From: Neodiprion pinetum
Lineage: Eukaryota; Arthropoda; Insecta; Hymenoptera; Diprionidae
DNA: 64,000 nt
Direction of reading: 5' to 3'
Assembly (NCBI RefSeq): GCF_021155775.2
Contig: NC_060238.1
Coordinates: 20,254,970 to 20,318,969, forward strand
Positions within the stretch are counted from its first letter, which is position 1, and every line of letters begins with the position of its first letter. Under the pieces are notes generated by a model. The model made no database searches. It saw nothing but the letters and a program-made list of their open reading frames with translations, and had not been told where the DNA came from. Of this stretch, positions 11,007 through 22,302 are shown in pieces. The position numbers and the translations under genes are program-made.

Positions 11007-13730
11007 TGCGAATTGATTTACTTTCTTGGCGAAAAATTGGTCCGATTCCAACTGCCCGAAGTCTCCGACTCTTCAGGTGAGAGGAGAAACGATTTAAGCA
11101 ACAGCGTGTTAGAAAAATAGCCGATATACCTACGCTTCGGTGAAAATTCTTATTCGTTTTTTGCAAACTGTAATCAATTAACCAAAACGTCATTTACACT
11201 TGTAATTCTCTGTCAAATTTGTAAGTCTGTCAAAGCCGATTCGTCATCGCGACGTCCCGTCATCGGTTCGAGATAACTTGAAACTCGTTGATAACATTAA
11301 TTATTAAAGATGAAGATGAAGTTACGAGGAAGGTTAATGATGAAAGTAGAATGAAGGAAAAGCCAAAAGTGAAAAAGAAAGTTTAAACAGTGATTGCAGT
11401 GTACTGCGAGTAGCGCTAAAATGACTATAATTGTACGAACAAGCGATCAAACAGCGATAATATTCTCTGGCATTATCTGCAGACTGCGATACCAACTAAA
11501 AAATGGATGAGAAACACATTTATCAGGTGAATCAAGCAAGTTCTTTTCACTATACAACCTAAAATCCGAATGCGTTGTTAATGTTAATGGTTGACAGAGT
11601 TAAGGCCGCGGGATTAGCAGACACAAACACACACACGCACACACGTGTTACGTTATCGCGGTTTCGCATGAGCGAATATCTCTGCAAGCAAGCAGTCAAG
11701 ACCCAAGGAGAAGGACGGAGCGATTCGCTTTGCAGGAAATGACACAACTTTGGATGCTTGGCAATACTTTTCAAGTATATACTATTTCACTCCCGCTACC
11801 TGCTGCCTATAACCCGTCTTATTGCCAAGCTTGTTTATTTATTCTCGTGCCATCACGCACGACTGCACGACACTTCCGGAAAACGTTTCGCAATTTAGCG
11901 CGTTCAGGTGCGTACATAATGAATGTTAAAAGCGTTCGCGGAGAAAAATTTGGGGATGAAAAAATTGGAGGACAGGTATGTCGAATTTTCATAGGCGCCA
12001 AAGTCTTATTCGTATTATTTAAAAATTTGGAAGGTCTGAGGATAGAAAATTCAGGGTTAGTCCAATTTTTTCGGCGACCAGGAAGTCACGTGGTTTAAGG
12101 TTTGTTCGGGAAAAGAATGAGATTTTTTCATTAACTTTTCGACTGTCCATAACTACGTTAAAATGTTCTTGAATGTGATTTTTATCAAATATTTAAGAGT
12201 AATATTTTTCGACTTTCACGTCACTTTAGCAATAACCGCGATAAATGTAACAATATGTTACGTACGTAGAAAGAAAAAAGATAAAATTTTGTTTAAATTG
12301 ATATAACAATACATGAGACTCAAAATTGAAAATAAAAAATGTAAACGAGTATAAATATTCCGTATATTGCTGAAATCTAAGTTAATAATTAACCTGAGAG
12401 TAAAATTTTCAGGTACATTAGTAAAATTTCATGACGTTTTAAGGGTCGCATCGAATTTCGTAACGTTCAAAAATTTACAGGTTTTTTCGGCTCGCTAGAC
12501 ACCCAGAAAGTATAAATATTTTTCTATTCTTTTACTTCCCCATATTTATACGTTGAAAATTTCTAAATCGTATAAATATAAGTTTTCGCTTCTTTGAAAA
12601 TTCGATATTGTGGCCCTTCAATTTTTTCATCTTTCCAAATTTTTATCCCCACCCGGAGGAAAGCATCTTCGTTGAAAAACCTTTTCGCTTTCGGTCTGTA
12701 CAGAAAATATTAGCGAAAAACTGTCTGTATTTGTTGAGATCGCATAAGATACGTGTGGACGTGAAATACGATACGAAATGCCAGATGAACAAGCAAAGGA
12801 ATTCATTGAATCAGTCGCGTCTCCTCGGCAGTTGAAGAATGAACAAGGCAAAAACCGTTCACCTCGCGATTCTACAGCGAAGCTCATAATTTTTTCATGT
12901 AACGCGAGCATGTTTTCACACGTTTTTTCACGCGTGTTTTCCGTACACAAAGTACCCGTTTCTACGACGATAAAGCGAGCCCGTCAATGCGCATGCGCGG
13001 AGCGCTGAAAATACCAATTTCAATTTGCGCGCACGCGCGGTCGCGAAGAAATCTAACATTACGCGACCCTAACCTCAATTTCATGCGTCGTGAAAAAACG
13101 CGCAACATATTCTCGTCGTATAAAGAATCGTTGGGAACAAGGAGGCAACCGTCTTTCCCCAAAAAGATCGAGTTTGCCTCCGTGTTACACAACAAACTAT
13201 AACAAGGAGAGAATATTAACATACGAATCGTGACGAAGGAATCCGGCCGAAGTTATCAACGTTACGGAAACGAAACCTCAGGCTATAAAATCATCACAAT
13301 CGGTCAATTTGATAAAGATTTTCAAGAAACTGGCTATTCAAAATTAAACTACATTTTCTTTATAACGGTTTACCAAATCTCTGACTTTCCTAAGGATGCG
13401 AACTACCGATTTATCCGTTAAACGTGCATCGTTGCAGTGCAACATGATCCCCGTGGGAAACAAGGTGAATAAAAACTGATTCGTGTGACTAAGATTAGCT
13501 TCGATTATAGCGTAAATATGACTCATCAACCGCGAATGGTTCGGAACGATCTGACGTGTATATCGGTATCGTTCGACGGGTAGTTGACGTGAAAATACGC
13601 GACAACGACGACGAGACGTTACGCAAGTTCGAAAATCGTCGAGGACGCACAAAGTATGTGTAAGGTACTTGAGGTGAATGAGGTATGAAGAAAAAAAAAA
13701 AAAAAAAAAAGAAATCGTTAAACTTACCAT
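8460..13730 (-). CDS. Small single-pass membrane protein, unrecognised family
   Basis: Three coding exons on the minus strand: 13728-13730 (the ATG only), 10065-10189 and 8460-8658. They give 108 residues ending at TAG 8460. Donors are ATG|gtaagt and AA|gtaagt; acceptors are ttttcag and gattccag; phases 0 and 2 agree. Residues 2-10 (TTVEDLALY) precede a strongly hydrophobic helix (about 9-34, rich in Ile, Leu, Ala, Val). Next come RVNRLISDK and a polar tail with FCYTNPTIVPGEELSRRG (about 57-74) and a His/Asp/Ser-rich end. There is no cleavable signal peptide, so I infer a type III topology (short N-terminus outside, tail in the cytosol). The two downstream exons are convincing: clean splice sites and a membrane helix that remains open only in this phase. 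The start rests on phase logic alone. I do not recognise the family and assign no function. Confidence 0.7.
8659..10064 (-). other. Intron 2 of the small membrane-protein gene
   Basis: Bounded by the AA|gtaagt donor at 10064 and the gattccag acceptor ending at 8659 (minus strand). A+T-rich, with no repeat or nested gene that I can support. Confidence 0.65.
10299..10708. mobile_element. 410-bp CACTGAG MITE, apparently full length
   Basis: The left end reads CACTGAGAGAAATTTTTAG and the right end, reversed, reads CACTGAGAAAAATTTCATTAG, giving inverted termini of about 15-20 bp with one or two mismatches. No open frame inside resembles a transposase. Fragments of either end recur at 5814, 15390, 26996 and 36773, so this is a repeated family. 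The target-site duplication is not clear. I cannot assign a known superfamily. Confidence 0.85.
12068..12180. repeat. Interspersed repeat, copy 1
   Basis: Shares TTTCGGCGAC, GAGGAAGTC-like sequence, TTTAAGGTTT, AATGAG, TTTTCGTTAACTTTT-like and TCCATAA blocks in the same order with 17512-17620. Similarity fades downstream. It lies in intron 1 of the small membrane-protein gene. The family is unknown and no termini are defined. Confidence 0.6.
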
Positions 13731-13960
13731 AACAGCTCGATAACGATGGCAACGAAGAACCGCGAGGCAGTGCGATTGACATACGATTCACAGAGAATAA
13801 GGTCCCACCTCGCGACGTTGAGGCATTCGGTATCAGCTGGTTATCATCGTTCACTTTATACGCGAGATACAAGAAAGGCGTAGCGCAGATCCTCCTCGAG
13901 CGGGACGCCGAAGGCCCCCCACCATGATCCAAAAACTACGACGACACCATGCCGCTTATC
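13728..13960 (-). other. Exon 1 and 5' leader of the small membrane-protein gene
   Basis: Minus-strand exon ending in ATG|gtaagt. Upstream of the presumed start, an ATG at 13932 opens a different frame that stays open for 68 codons to the splice site and, after splicing, meets a stop 14 codons into exon 2. If transcription starts above 13932 this would be an overlapping upstream frame. The surrounding 13.7-14.3 kb is relatively rich in G+C and CpG, as expected near a promoter. The true 5' end is unknown. Confidence 0.45.
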
Positions 13961-15049
13961 ACTGATTACACGTGGTGGATGTAGCCACTCTGTATAACGA
14001 GTGTCGCGATAACGTCCGAACCGTTCTTGATCGGTTTTCGTCGTTTCGTTTCACTCCGAGGTAATATCCGCGGTACTTTGCCAAAGAGAGAACTTCTCTC
14101 GGTGCCAATTTGCATGACACTGCACTCCAGGTGTATACAACCGCCGACAATCGTCGTCGGGAGAATTTTCTTTCACCCCGTTCGAGTCTCTGTCCGTATC
14201 ACGTACGACTGACGTTCCGAATATACCTGCCGCCAGCTAAGCAACCGACGAATCGTCGTTACGTCGAGTAAAGTGCAACGGCAACACACCGAGGAATGGA
14301 TTACACGCGTTGATAATCCCCACCGTTCGTTTTCGTACTTCCATCGCGTACCGGAATTGTAATAGTATTATACTCGTGACTGGCCGAGTGACTCTTCTCG
14401 TTTATTACAGCCGCGTGACAAGCCGGTGATTACAATTTTCAGCTCGAATGATTGAAAATTTAGTACCGCGCGAAACTATCGTCGAATTACGAAATCAGGT
14501 TGAAAACATTACAAATTTGATATAGCGAAGTTGATTTCGATCTATTGGCGTGTCAAATTTACTACAAAAATTATTGATTTTAATAAAAAAAAAACAATTT
14601 TAAGAGAATCTAGAAAAATTTCGTTTCAATTTACAATATTTTTTTAGTAAACTTATTGTACATATAAATTGAACATGAACAGTGAACGTGTGGCGAAATT
14701 TTTAACAGCGTAGTTTATAATAATTCTGAAACATTCGTTGAAACCTGTAACTTAATTCTTCAGTTCCGTTATGAGGTGAGATATGCGAAAATATGTACCA
14801 AAAATTGAGGATAAAAAGTGACTTTAGATACGATTTTATTTCATCTTCGATTCGTCGATTCTTCGATTCTTAGAACTGTGATGATATTTTTTTAGTCCAT
14901 CTGTAAACGGGGAACTGAAGCGAACTTCAACTCGGAATGTCAGTTTACGTGGATATTAATAACGGATAGTTTAGTGAACGCGCGTTGTATTATTTATACA
15001 GGATATCTTATGCGAATGCGTGTGTTTGATCCAATAACTGAGAACTCGT

Positions 15050-15053
<4 letters not shown>

Positions 15054-15086
<33 letters not shown>

Positions 15087-15103
15087 AGAGGGGGGGGGGG
15101 GGG
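15054..15103. repeat. (GA)n microsatellite plus G run
   Basis: About 14 GA units, a short GCGCGA break, then a run of about 14 G residues. Confidence 0.95.
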
Positions 15104-15389
15104 ATATCGGAGGAAAGACGTACGTAAACTGTAAATACAGGTGTTTTGAATTCTGTGTAAACAAATAGCAGCCGTCTTTATAATACGTAACATCGCACGG
15201 AGTGTAAACATTGCAACTCAATTTTATACAATACATGCTTCTAGTATATAGGGTGTTACATATACTTATTATACGCACTTGTGTTATACGGAGTGAATTT
15301 CTAACGACCGAACGGTTTTTGTGACGATTGATGCCTGCGCATGATTTTAATGCGCATGCGCTAAAATTCAATATGACTCAACGTTTGTA

Positions 15390-15623
15390 CACTGAGAGAA
15401 ATTTTTAGTTGCTTTTACCGCTCAGTCCTTGACTATTTTCATTTTTTACCACGATCGAAAAATATAGTTCTAGGTAGATATTGAAAATTAGTTTTACAGC
15501 CGTTACCGGAAATTCTAGTATCCGAAAATTTAATTCTTGTGCAACGATAAATTGACGTTGAAGCCTCGTTTAACTAAAAAAAGGAGAGTCAGCCTCACAA
15601 ACTAATTTTGCGTTGAAATCGAG
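15390..15623 (+). mobile_element. CACTGAG MITE, truncated copy
   Basis: Same orientation as 10299-10708 and matching its first 300 or so bases, with roughly 60 internal bases missing. The right terminal repeat is absent. Shared blocks include the CACTGAGAGAAATTTTTAG end, ATTTTTTACCACGATCGA, GCCGTTACCGGAAA and GCAACGATAAATTGACGTT. Confidence 0.8.
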
Positions 15624-17102
15624 TTGGGAAAATTTTGCGTAAGTACTTTTTTTTTATAGAGCGTTAAATTTCCTGCAAGAATCTGTGTTTAGATAGTTTA
15701 TAAGTCAAGCCGTTTGCGAGAAGGGAATATTCGAAAATGGAAACAATAAAATAGGCACCTCTGAATATCAATATTAAGAGCTCATATTTCGCTGAGATAT
15801 TTTAATTCAAATGCTCTATATACCGAAATTTTGCTGCGTGTTTAGAAGAAAAAGTAAATTTGCTGCGCTCGTCAAGTTTTCCAAATGAAACACCATATTA
15901 TAAATACAATACAATATTGTAGAAGTTTTTAACAACATTGTATCAATATAATACAGATGCCGCTTTTAGGAAGGAGGATTTTTATGGAAAACTTTTTGAA
16001 ATTCGTAAAAAAAATTTCACAAATTTCAATACAGGTAAGTTATGTGCGTTTAAATCTGTCGAATTTCTTTATTTTCTACAATATTTTAGTTATAAAAAAA
16101 TTAGCGAGTGCGGATTTGCAAGGTTTTCTTGCCGCACTTTTGTTTTGAGATAAATATGTGGAAAAAAAAGAATTAATTAAGTACAAGGTACAGTATCAGA
16201 AGTAATCTACGTATGGAATCGTTATGGTAAAATAACAGATCGTAAGCCGTTGTGGTAATACTGAGTTCAGAGTTTGATTACTCTTGTAAGTTTCCCAATT
16301 TGAATTTTAATTCTGGTTGCAAAAAAAAAAAAAAAAAAAAAAAAAATTGGTAGGTAAAATCGTCTTTTTCCACAAAAAATAATTGATTTCGAGAAATCGA
16401 ATAGCGGCGGAACTAGATCAATAATTAATGTGGAAAATCTTGGGAAAAGTGATATTGTAGTAGGCATACGTATAACGATATACAAATAAACATTTTCAAA
16501 TGCCCAGAAAATGATTAATATAACCGATAATTTTAAAAGTTGAAGATTACTTGTATGAATTTTCATGCTATAATGTGTACGAGACGGTAAGAAAATATAT
16601 TTTTGATTTCTCTCTTGACTTTTCGACGATGGATCGACGCGACATTTCTTCTATAATTAACAACACGACTAGAGAGCTCGATTAAATTTCAGTTGAATGA
16701 CTAAATCGAAAGTGCAGGATGTCTACTAACAATAAAACGCGTGAAATCGAAATTTTCCGAGAGTTCGAGGTGTCCAGAATTTTGGAGAAAGCATACACTC
16801 TGGTTCGTCTTCATCATGGTGTCGAGTAAAAAATCCGTAACAATTTCAAGGATATTTCCAGGACGTGTTCGGGTCACTTCAGGACATTCAGGAAAAATAA
16901 AAATACTTGTGCAACAACCCGTTAGCAGAGAAAGACGAAAAATGGAATTCGAGGCGGAAATCGACATTTTAAAAACAGCTACTCATTGAAAGCAAATAAA
17001 TAATATCGTTCGCGATAAACTTTAAAATAGAATATCGCTAGGACTTTATAAGGACGAGAAAACTTCAAGGACATTTCCAAGACGTCAAGGACTTGTTAAA
17101 GC

Positions 17103-19134
17103 TCAAACGTGAAGGACCGAAGGCTGCAGGCGGTGATCCTCTTGGATGAAATCTTGGGGCATTAGCCAATGCAGAGAGTAGGGCAAAGCCATGGCCATGA
17201 AGAGGTAGAGATGGTAGGGCAGAGGCGACGTTGATCCGACGAAGAGAAACCACATCCCTCTTCTGGTGGCATCGCGGATGTGGTGACTGAGGAAACCGGT
17301 TATAATTACCCATAAGTAATAGCCGGACGCCGAATGGTGGAACACCTTGTAGCTTATCGCGCTAATCAGCAAGAGCAGCAAAGGTATCGATGAGCAATGT
17401 AAGATCGGCCTCTGCCCTCCCAAGTTCCGAGCGTCCTGTGAATAACGATCATCGTGGTTTACAAATCTGCTTGTTTTCTCAGGGTTGCCACTACAGTGTG
17501 CCTTATACATATTTCGGCGACGAGGAAATCGTAACGTTTAAGGTTTTTTCCCGAAGAAAATGAGCATCTTTTCGTTAACTTTTTCACGATCCATAAATGG
17601 ATTAAAGTTTTTGTAATGATTTTGCAGCATACTCGTGTAATTTAAATTGCCTGTACAAAAATGTCCGAGCACTTGATAAAAAAATTTTTTTTATCGTCTG
17701 ACAAAATTATTATACGTATAACGTAAAAGAATGTTATACACCTCTATTTTTTTTTTTTTTTGTCACCCTATAACACGGATCGAAATAAAAATTGAAACTG
17801 GTTCCGTCTCTTGTTTTTGACTCGCTCGACCCTGCTGTCAAATCATTTTCAAAATTGAATAACGTGGCTTAAATATTGCGCAAAAATAGAGAATAAAGGG
17901 GAAATTATTCCATACACTTATTACTGCTTTTCGTCAACGCATATCAAGCGGGCTTTTTTGGTGTTGGATATTTGGACGCGGGTTACGATGGCTCGAGTGA
18001 GTACATAACGTTGATTACAATCTAGATCAAAATTCCATTACCATTAATTCAGATTTACATTCTCATTCTCAATTAACGATGTGTTAAAAATGTACGTGCG
18101 AAGTGACAAAATTGCATTTTTTTATCTTTTTTTTTTTACCATTGTGCTAATCTATAATCGTGTATCCGGATTTTATCAGATGAATCTTTCTAATTTTTGC
18201 AAAAAATAAAAAAAACATTACTTGAAATGATTAGGGTTTTCTTTTGATTCTCTCTAAAACGCTTCAATATCTTACCAAGCAATTTCTTATCCAGAATTTT
18301 TCAGGAATTTTTCTCGTCCCCGTTTTCCTTATTTGTCTCCGCATAGTTTCAAATAAATTCAAGCTCTGTGTTGTCAGGCAAAAAAAAAAAAAAAAATTTT
18401 TAAAAAATGGCAAACCATACAGGTGTATTTAAAAGTTGTATCGAAAATTTAGCGCGGACATTCGGAAGCCGGAAAGTAAAATAGAACTATATCAGTAACC
18501 GCAGCAGCTGCTAAAATTTGTTTAAATGCCTTTTCAGACTTTATAAATCATTGGCTTGATTTCTTGATGATGTTTTGAAAGCCCTTCGATTTGAACTCTA
18601 CTTTAGCAATTTCAATTACCCTTCGCTTTGTGATAATACGTACGTTAACATCTGATCTGGCTAACACCCCAGCATTTGTTAAAAATATTTTAAACGCAGT
18701 AAACGTGCCAATGTATTTGGTAAAAAATACGCATTGCAAAAAATTTTCGCCGAGAAAATGTCGCGTTTTATAGAGTTAATTAATATAAGATATTAAGGTG
18801 AAATACTCACGCGCAATCTCCAACTTTTGGCTAACAAAAAATGATCCAAATCTATGAGCGATGATATTACGAAGCACAACGCTATGCCGAACGCGTTGCG
18901 AACTATCGATTTACCCGAGAGTGCGACGATAAGGGACCAGCTCAGGCCGCCGACGATAGCATGTGTCAGGTTATCGGATACCGCGCGTAGCTCGAGACTG
19001 CTTAGCCGGTAAAGTAGAACGTCACCGATCCGCGACGCTCCTCCTATCAGGATGGTCAGGAGAATGCGAACGACGGTTTCAGCCCGCAGAAAGAACATTC
19101 TAGACGCAAGACGCTGCTCTTGACTTCGACCCAC
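17103..19134 (-). CDS. Transmembrane protein 267 (TMEM267 / C5orf28 family)
   Basis: Two exons on the minus strand, 18811-19134 and 17103-17435, joined in phase 0 (CTTTGGAGATTGCGC|gtgagt-type donor; acag acceptor), give 218 residues, about the size of vertebrate TMEM267. Family hallmarks visible: LRAVSDNLTHAIVG-like segment (about residues 49-62), IDLDHF (about 94-99), RPILHCSSIPLLLLL (about 117-131), SHHIRDATRRGMW (about 157-169) and TSPLPYHLYL (about 176-185). Several hydrophobic helices make it a multi-pass membrane protein. The conserved Asp/His pairs resemble metal-binding motifs of membrane-bound hydrolases, but that is inference; the family's activity is not established as far as I know. 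The start is the first Met of exon 1. It is head-to-head with MYCBP, about 0.9 kb away. Confidence 0.92.
17436..18810 (-). other. TMEM267 intron
   Basis: GT-AG intron of 1,375 bases. It holds the second copy of the interspersed repeat (about 17,512-17,620) and A/T homopolymer runs. The small open frames inside it are not supported as exons. Confidence 0.85.
17512..17620. repeat. Interspersed repeat, copy 2
   Basis: Partner of 12068-12180 in the same orientation. The shared blocks are colinear with small indels. It lies inside the TMEM267 intron. Confidence 0.6.
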
Positions 19135-20038
19135 GTCGCGGATTCACTCTAATCTTCGATACGATTCAACTTGGAATCAAGAAAATGTTAAGTTTCCGCT
19201 CCATTTTACGTGTAATTATTACGCACCACGCGGTCGCCGTTGACTAGTCACAGTTCACGCATCGCGCATCGCACGTGTCAGATTAATGTCCCGGTAGTTT
19301 TTTTTTTTACCGACAGAAAACGAGCGGTTGCGTTTTCGAACCTCGGATTTACCAAGATTTTCCCATTCCCGATTGTCACTTTTTTTTTTACGCAATAGAT
19401 TCGAGCTTGTCTGAAATATTTACTCGAATCTCGCGAAACGTCCAACTTCTTCGGTCGGTAAAAATATTTACTCCTCGATTTTTGATGACTTCGTCAGGCG
19501 TTTGAATCAATATCTAATTCTATGCTTGAATAATTTATCCGGCATCTTTTTTTCTAAATCTGTTGTAGATGGAATATTAAGTACTTCTCGAAGGGTGATG
19601 ATCGTTAAATTGTTATTGTCGACAGCTTGGAATTACAGTATACGAAAATAAAGCAACTTGGGACCCGTTTCTATTTAGCGGCATTACCACGCGACGAAAG
19701 AAATCTAGCGCTGTTATTGGCTGAAGATAACAGATAGTTCCATGTGTACCAAAACACGCCTGCCGGCCCAATGAGTGGGCCCAATTTTCCCGTGGCACGA
19801 TAACGTCACCAAAACGAAATTGCGACAGCGACAACTTTCGACTTTCAACTCCAACTAGGCCATAGATTACGTATGATAAAACCATATCGTACGCTATCGA
19901 ACGCAATCAGTATTTGCGGACGCTGTTCGGATGTCGAAAGGTTTCGCAGGCACGATTCTTTAGGATAGGATTAATTCATAATTAGTAAATCAATCGTTCT
20001 TAAGTAGCAAATAACGACGCTCAAAGTATTATTTCGAC
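19135..20038. promoter_or_regulatory. Shared TMEM267/MYCBP upstream region
   Basis: The two genes diverge from this 904-base gap, so a bidirectional promoter is likely. Visible features are two GCCCAAT (CCAAT-box-like) motifs near 19,765-19,790 and a TAACGTCAC (CRE-like) motif near 19,801-19,809. The minus-strand frame over 19613-19906 has no recognisable domain and is treated as non-coding. Transcription starts are not assignable. Confidence 0.45.
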
Positions 20039-20889
20039 ATGTCTAACTACAAACAAGAATTCAACAAGGTAAGATCGTACAGGGATCATTAGAGAAGACA
20101 GAGTCTAACCTAATCCAGAAACCATAACACATTACACAAAATCGATCAATAGTACACCTGTGACAACACTCTTTTTTTTTTCTGCTAGTTACGAGTATTC
20201 TTGTCTTCGGGAAATTCTCACGTGGTGGAATTTCACCAATTTAATAGATATCGAATATTCCTGTGCGATTTGATTTCTCGATTTTTCTCTTGCTTCAATT
20301 TATCTTTCAAAATCTTGTGCTTTCTGTCCTTCAGCCAATCGATTCAAAGCGAGAGGAGTTCAGAAAATATTTGGAACGTGCCGGAGTTATGGATGCTTTG
20401 ACAAAGGTGCTGGTTTCGTTGTACGAGGAGACCGAAAAGCCTGATGACGCTTTAGAGTATCCTTTGCAAAAGAATTTTTTCGACAAGAAATACTTGCTGA
20501 AAATTTTCATGTAACGTCACAGTGCTCACCGATCTGAAACATCCTTAGTCTTCTAAATGTTCTCAAATTTTTTGCGTGAAATGTTCCACGAGTTATTGTC
20601 TAAATATATTCGGCACAAGATGCGAATCCCGACCCTATTGACACAAAGAAAGTATCCCTTTTTTGGAATTTCACTTTTGCCAGTATAAAAAGAGCGGGTA
20701 ATAAACTTGGTATTGAGAATATTGAACTTAACTGGAAACAACAGATACGTCCGGAAAAATTTGGGCGGCATAACGGACGCAGTATTAGAAACCGAGACAC
20801 TGAGGAAAGAGTTGGAAGAGGCAAGGATGACGATCACTAGTTTGAAAGAGAAATTAGTCAAGTATGAGTCTGACGAAGGAGCGGAGTAA
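20039..20889 (+). CDS. c-Myc-binding protein (AMY-1) homologue
   Basis: Three coding exons, 20039-20068, 20335-20456 and 20745-20889, encode 98 residues (human MYCBP has 103). Junctions: AAG|gtaaga to tcag|CCA (phase 0), then TTAGA|gtatcc to acag|ATAC (phase 2, restoring Glu-Tyr). The protein opens MSNYKQEFNK. It continues with the family core SKREEFRKYLERAGVMDALT, then KVLVSLYEETEKPDDALEY, and ends in a Leu/Glu/Lys-rich coiled-coil helix (about residues 65-92: ETETLRKELEEARM and following). MYCBP is a small adaptor that binds the c-Myc N-terminus and AKAP proteins and is also tied to cilia in animals. That is family knowledge, not visible here. The start is chosen because it matches the family N-terminus and a clean donor. 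Confidence 0.93.
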
Positions 20890-21460
20890 CAAGTTCTTGT
20901 GGCAATACAAGTCGTCAAATACTAGTCCGTTGCTTGTCTTACGCGTTAAGCTGGACAGAAAACTAAAAACCTGAAGAAAAGAAATATAAACATATATATA
21001 TATATATATAAATACATATATATATAAAAATATTCCAACTACCGATGTGCCTTAATTATTATATGTCTAGGAGTGAACTTTCAAAACTTAGTATTAAAAT
21101 TGTAACGTGTAGACATTTTGAGAAATGTGTTATTTCCATTAGAAGTAGGCATAGTACATTCTTTACTAGAAGTGGAACATCGGTCGATTAAAACGTCTAG
21201 CTGCGTGTTGAGATGGTTTGGCAAACAAGTTCAAAACTAAATATTAAACCTCTTCGCTTTTCTCTTGACTTTCATCATTCGTTCCTATTCAAGAAAAGAT
21301 AAATGGCATTTGTTACGTACTATCTGCATAGTACATACCATTAAATATTATTATTATTAATATATTATATTAAGACATAATCTAAGTTAGCTACCGTTGA
21401 TTTCGAGATGAAATAATATAATGTATAAATAAGTGAATAAACTCTTTTTATACAGAATGC
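20890..21460 (+). other. MYCBP 3' UTR
   Basis: Sequence after the TAA stop, with a TA-rich microsatellite (about 20,994-21,028). AATAAA at 21436-21441 is a good poly(A) signal candidate, so the message probably ends near 21,460. Confidence 0.55.
21436..21441 (+). terminator. MYCBP poly(A) signal candidate
   Basis: Canonical AATAAA about 547 bases after the stop, followed by a T/G-containing stretch (GCAGCTTGTCTTGTTTATTC), which fits a downstream element. Confidence 0.5.
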
Positions 21461-22302
21461 AGCTTGTCTTGTTTATTCATTGGTTTTATTCTTCCTTCGC
21501 TTTTAATATGGTACAGTTTTCGGTCTTTGTTGAATTTTTTTTTTTTTTTATTTGGTTTTTTTTTTAAATTACTATTATTAAAAGATTACGAAGTTTGTGA
21601 AATTGGCGGTATGTTTTGCATCGACACAATTTTTAAAAGTATAAATTATGCGTACAGTTTTCAAGATACCAATCGACAATGTTCCAACAATCAAGCGTTT
21701 CCTCAGATATTTCTAAACCTCCTCGGAAGTCTCGAAGTTCTGTTTTGTCTAATTACGGCTGTAATTTTCGGGAGACCGAGTTTGAGATACGCAGATGTGA
21801 AAAAGGAGTAAAATAATCGGAAAAGCCTACGATCGATAAAGTAACGCTTAAAATAGTGCAAAACCTAAAATTCAGCAATCAACGCACGGATGAATAAATT
21901 TGGTTGCACGCAAATTTAGATAAGAGTTATTATTGCGCACTCTTAGAAAACATTAAAATAACAGCGAATGTTGATAGCCTAGCATTGGTAGTGTACGCAG
22001 TGAAGGCAGCATGATATTTGAGTTAGTTTAGAATGAAATTGATTTTTTAGATATGCAAAAATTGTTACAAATGTCCTCCTCAGACATGAAAACAACGAAT
22101 CGAAACCACGACTTGATACATTCGCATGCTAACGATAACTTTTTGTGTTAATGGAAATTCCCCCGAGGAATAACTTTAATTTGTTCTTTTCAACGCACAG
22201 TTGCGTGCAAGCAGGGTGAGTTTAAATAATAAAAAAAAAACAAACAACACCATCAGTTCCTGGAGCGACGATATTAATTTGTCAAATCTTAGAAAAAAAG
22301 TT
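21461..22302. other. Convergent intergenic gap MYCBP/PFDN3
   Basis: Tail-to-tail spacer. The 115-codon plus-strand frame at 21464-21811 is Phe/Leu-rich from poly-T and shows no domain. A minus-strand ATTAAA (plus 22175-22180) is a weak poly(A) candidate for prefoldin subunit 3. Confidence 0.5.

Larger units (their letters stand above)
10190..13727 (-). other. Intron 1 of the small membrane-protein gene
   Basis: This 3.5-kb intron starts immediately after the initiator ATG. It contains the complete-looking 410-bp CACTGAG element (10299-10708), a long poly-T tract near 10,974-11,000, a (CA)n patch near 11,620-11,645 and one copy of an interspersed repeat (about 12,068-12,180). Open frames at 11,559-13,222 on either strand lack domains or flanking splice sites in a suitable phase. 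Confidence 0.55.
13961..17102. other. Intergenic, repeats only
   Basis: Contains a likely promoter-proximal G+C-rich zone (to about 14,300), a (GA)n tract joined to a G run (15,054-15,103), a truncated CACTGAG element (15390-15623) and an A-run of about 26 bases near 16,321. No exon with splice support was found on either strand. Confidence 0.5.

Noticed and set aside
13733..13932. Plus-length coding exon 1 for the small membrane protein starting at ATG 13932
   Set aside because: It ends in phase 1, which would shift exon 2 into a frame that stops after 14 codons and destroys the membrane helix. The ATG at 13728-13730 gives phase 0 and keeps both later exons open.
20457..20514. MYCBP read-through after residue 51 to a stop at 20512
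   Set aside because: The family requires the coiled-coil C-terminus, which is supplied by exon 3 through the TTAGA|gtatcc donor.
21464..21811. 115-codon frame between MYCBP and PFDN3
   Set aside because: Poly-T-derived Phe/Leu start, no domain, located at the MYCBP 3' end.
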